DNA from: an uncultured Selenomonadales bacterium
GTDB lineage: Bacteria > Bacillota > Negativicutes > Selenomonadales > Selenomonadaceae
Length of the DNA stretch: 5,913 nt
Reading direction: 5' to 3'
NCBI GenBank assembly: GCA_937901445.1
Contig: CALDHY010000025.1
Location: 1 to 5,913, forward strand
Shown here: positions 5,660 through 5,913 of the stretch, piece by piece
Numbering within the stretch: position 1 is the stretch's first letter
Layout: every line of letters begins with the position of its first letter
Notes under the pieces: model-generated
Databases searched by the model: none
What the model saw: only the letters and a program-made list of their open reading frames with translations
What the model was told of the DNA's origin: nothing
Program-made: the position numbers and the translations under genes

Positions 5660-5667
5660 CACCTCCT
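5660..5667 (-). promoter_or_regulatory. infC ribosome binding site (decides AUU start)
   Basis: AGGAGGTG on the minus strand, a near-perfect complement of the 16S rRNA 3' end, is positioned for the ATT at 5651. No ATG, GTG or TTG lies at a workable distance downstream in frame that would keep the conserved N-terminus. It follows the leader terminator's U run by 11 nt. Confidence 0.9.
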
Positions 5668-5678
5668 GCGGCACTCAT

Positions 5679-5710
5679 AAAAAAATTAAAGGCGGCAACA
5701 AAGCCACCTT
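5679..5710 (-). terminator. Leader terminator (attenuator) before infC
   Basis: Minus-strand arms 5710-5703 (AAGGTGGC) and 5696-5689 (GCCGCCTT) pair over 8 bp with one G-U around loop TTTGTT. After TAA the transcript carries seven T (5685-5679). It sits between promoter and infC ribosome binding site, so it must be conditional for the operon to be expressed. L20-dependent attenuation is the expected mechanism. Confidence 0.85.
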
Positions 5711-5799
5711 CCCTTGCACAAAGACAATACGACCTCAAGCCGTAACCGCGCCAACTCATTCAAGGTCGGCGGGTGAGAAGTATGACTTCTGCTTTAACG
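5679..5799 (-). ncRNA. infC-rpmI-rplT leader, candidate L20 leader attenuator
   Basis: From the predicted transcription start to the terminator this untranslated RNA is rich in structure. First comes a perfect hairpin at 5790-5776 (AGAAGT, loop CAT, ACTTCT). Next, 5768-5760 can pair with 5738-5730 (CGACCTTGA with TTGAGGTCG, two G-U pairs). The overlapping segment 5771-5765 can instead pair with 5755-5749 (CGCCGAC with GTTGGCG), so these are mutually exclusive folds. The RNA ends in a terminator. Firmicutes are known to carry an L20-binding leader upstream of this same operon that controls premature termination. The assignment to that family rests on location and architecture, with the fold read by eye. 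Confidence 0.75.
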
Positions 5800-5805
5800 C
5801 CGCAA

Positions 5806-5867
5806 AGTCTAACATATACCTAAATTTCTGTCAAGTTTAAAAATTTTTTTTATTTTTTATTTTTTTA
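5806..5867 (-). promoter_or_regulatory. infC operon promoter with UP-like A-tracts
   Basis: On the minus strand a perfect -35 TTGACA (5834-5829), a 17-nt spacer and TAGACT (5811-5806) preceded by TGT (extended -10) form a strong sigma-A-type promoter. Directly upstream (5867-5835) lie runs of seven, six and eight A separated by single T bases, then TTTTT, resembling an UP element bound by the RNA polymerase alpha subunit. The predicted start is near 5799. Confidence 0.85.
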
Positions 5868-5870
5868 ACA

Positions 5871-5903
5871 CGGTTTTTCTTTCTTTAGAAGAAAGAAAAG
5901 CCG
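5871..5903. other. Long inverted repeat upstream of the infC promoter
   Basis: Arms 5871-5885 and 5889-5903 are 15 nt each around a 3-nt loop. Read as plus-strand RNA all 15 positions pair, with one U-G pair; as minus-strand RNA there is one C-A mismatch. Neither side is followed by a T run, so it is not a classical intrinsic terminator. It could mark the 3' end of a gene beyond the window edge. No coding region is supported between it and position 5913. Confidence 0.6.
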
Positions 5904-5913
5904 CCTAAAAGAA

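Noticed and set aside
5652..5759. In-frame N-terminal extension of infC from ATG at 5759 or ATG at 5678
   Set aside because: The extension would translate the leader terminator and the AGGAGGTG ribosome binding site. Neither ATG has a good site of its own, and the IF3 family begins at the AUU.

Overview
The window looks like ordinary chromosome from a low-GC Bacillota (Firmicutes) organism. The evidence is strong AGGAGG-type ribosome binding sites, A+T-rich spacers, sigma-A-like TTGACA promoters, intrinsic terminators with U tails, RNA leaders of the kind known for rplS and infC in Firmicutes, and htrA next to rlmH as in Bacillus. A class (Clostridia, Negativicutes or other) cannot be fixed from these genes alone. 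I see no mobile element, CRISPR array, tRNA or rRNA.

Layout from left to right. Positions 1-120 are non-coding and A+T-rich, with an imperfect direct repeat. At 121-819 (minus) is an unrecognised gene with a Cys/His motif and a TTG start. A clear terminator at 855-884 separates it from rplS (ribosomal protein L19, 909-1253, minus). rplS has its own promoter and a short leader hairpin directly before its ribosome binding site. Divergent from rplS is a plus-strand pair: a lipoprotein-type HtrA serine protease (1405-2595) and rlmH (2608-3051), the 23S rRNA pseudouridine-1915 methyltransferase. rlmH overlaps the end of the opposing maf gene by 4 bp.

Everything from 3048 to the right edge reads on the minus strand. 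The infC promoter (TTGACA-N17-TAGACT with A-tracts upstream) and a structured leader ending in a terminator hairpin precede infC (IF3, AUU start), rpmI (L35, overlapping infC by 35 bp) and rplT (L20). This is the classic infC-rpmI-rplT operon, and the leader matches the expectation for an L20-controlled attenuator. A terminator follows rplT. Right after it come a ykvA-like DUF1232 gene and maf, 18 nt apart. The Maf protein carries a 122-residue N-terminal domain that I do not recognise.

Functionally the window is mostly translation machinery (L19, L20, L35, IF3, RlmH), plus envelope protein quality control (HtrA) and nucleotide-pool housecleaning (Maf). I found no convincing new multi-gene system. 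The most unusual items are the Maf fusion, the heptanucleotide repeat between rpmI and rplT, the regulatory leaders, and the unknown Cys/His protein at the left.
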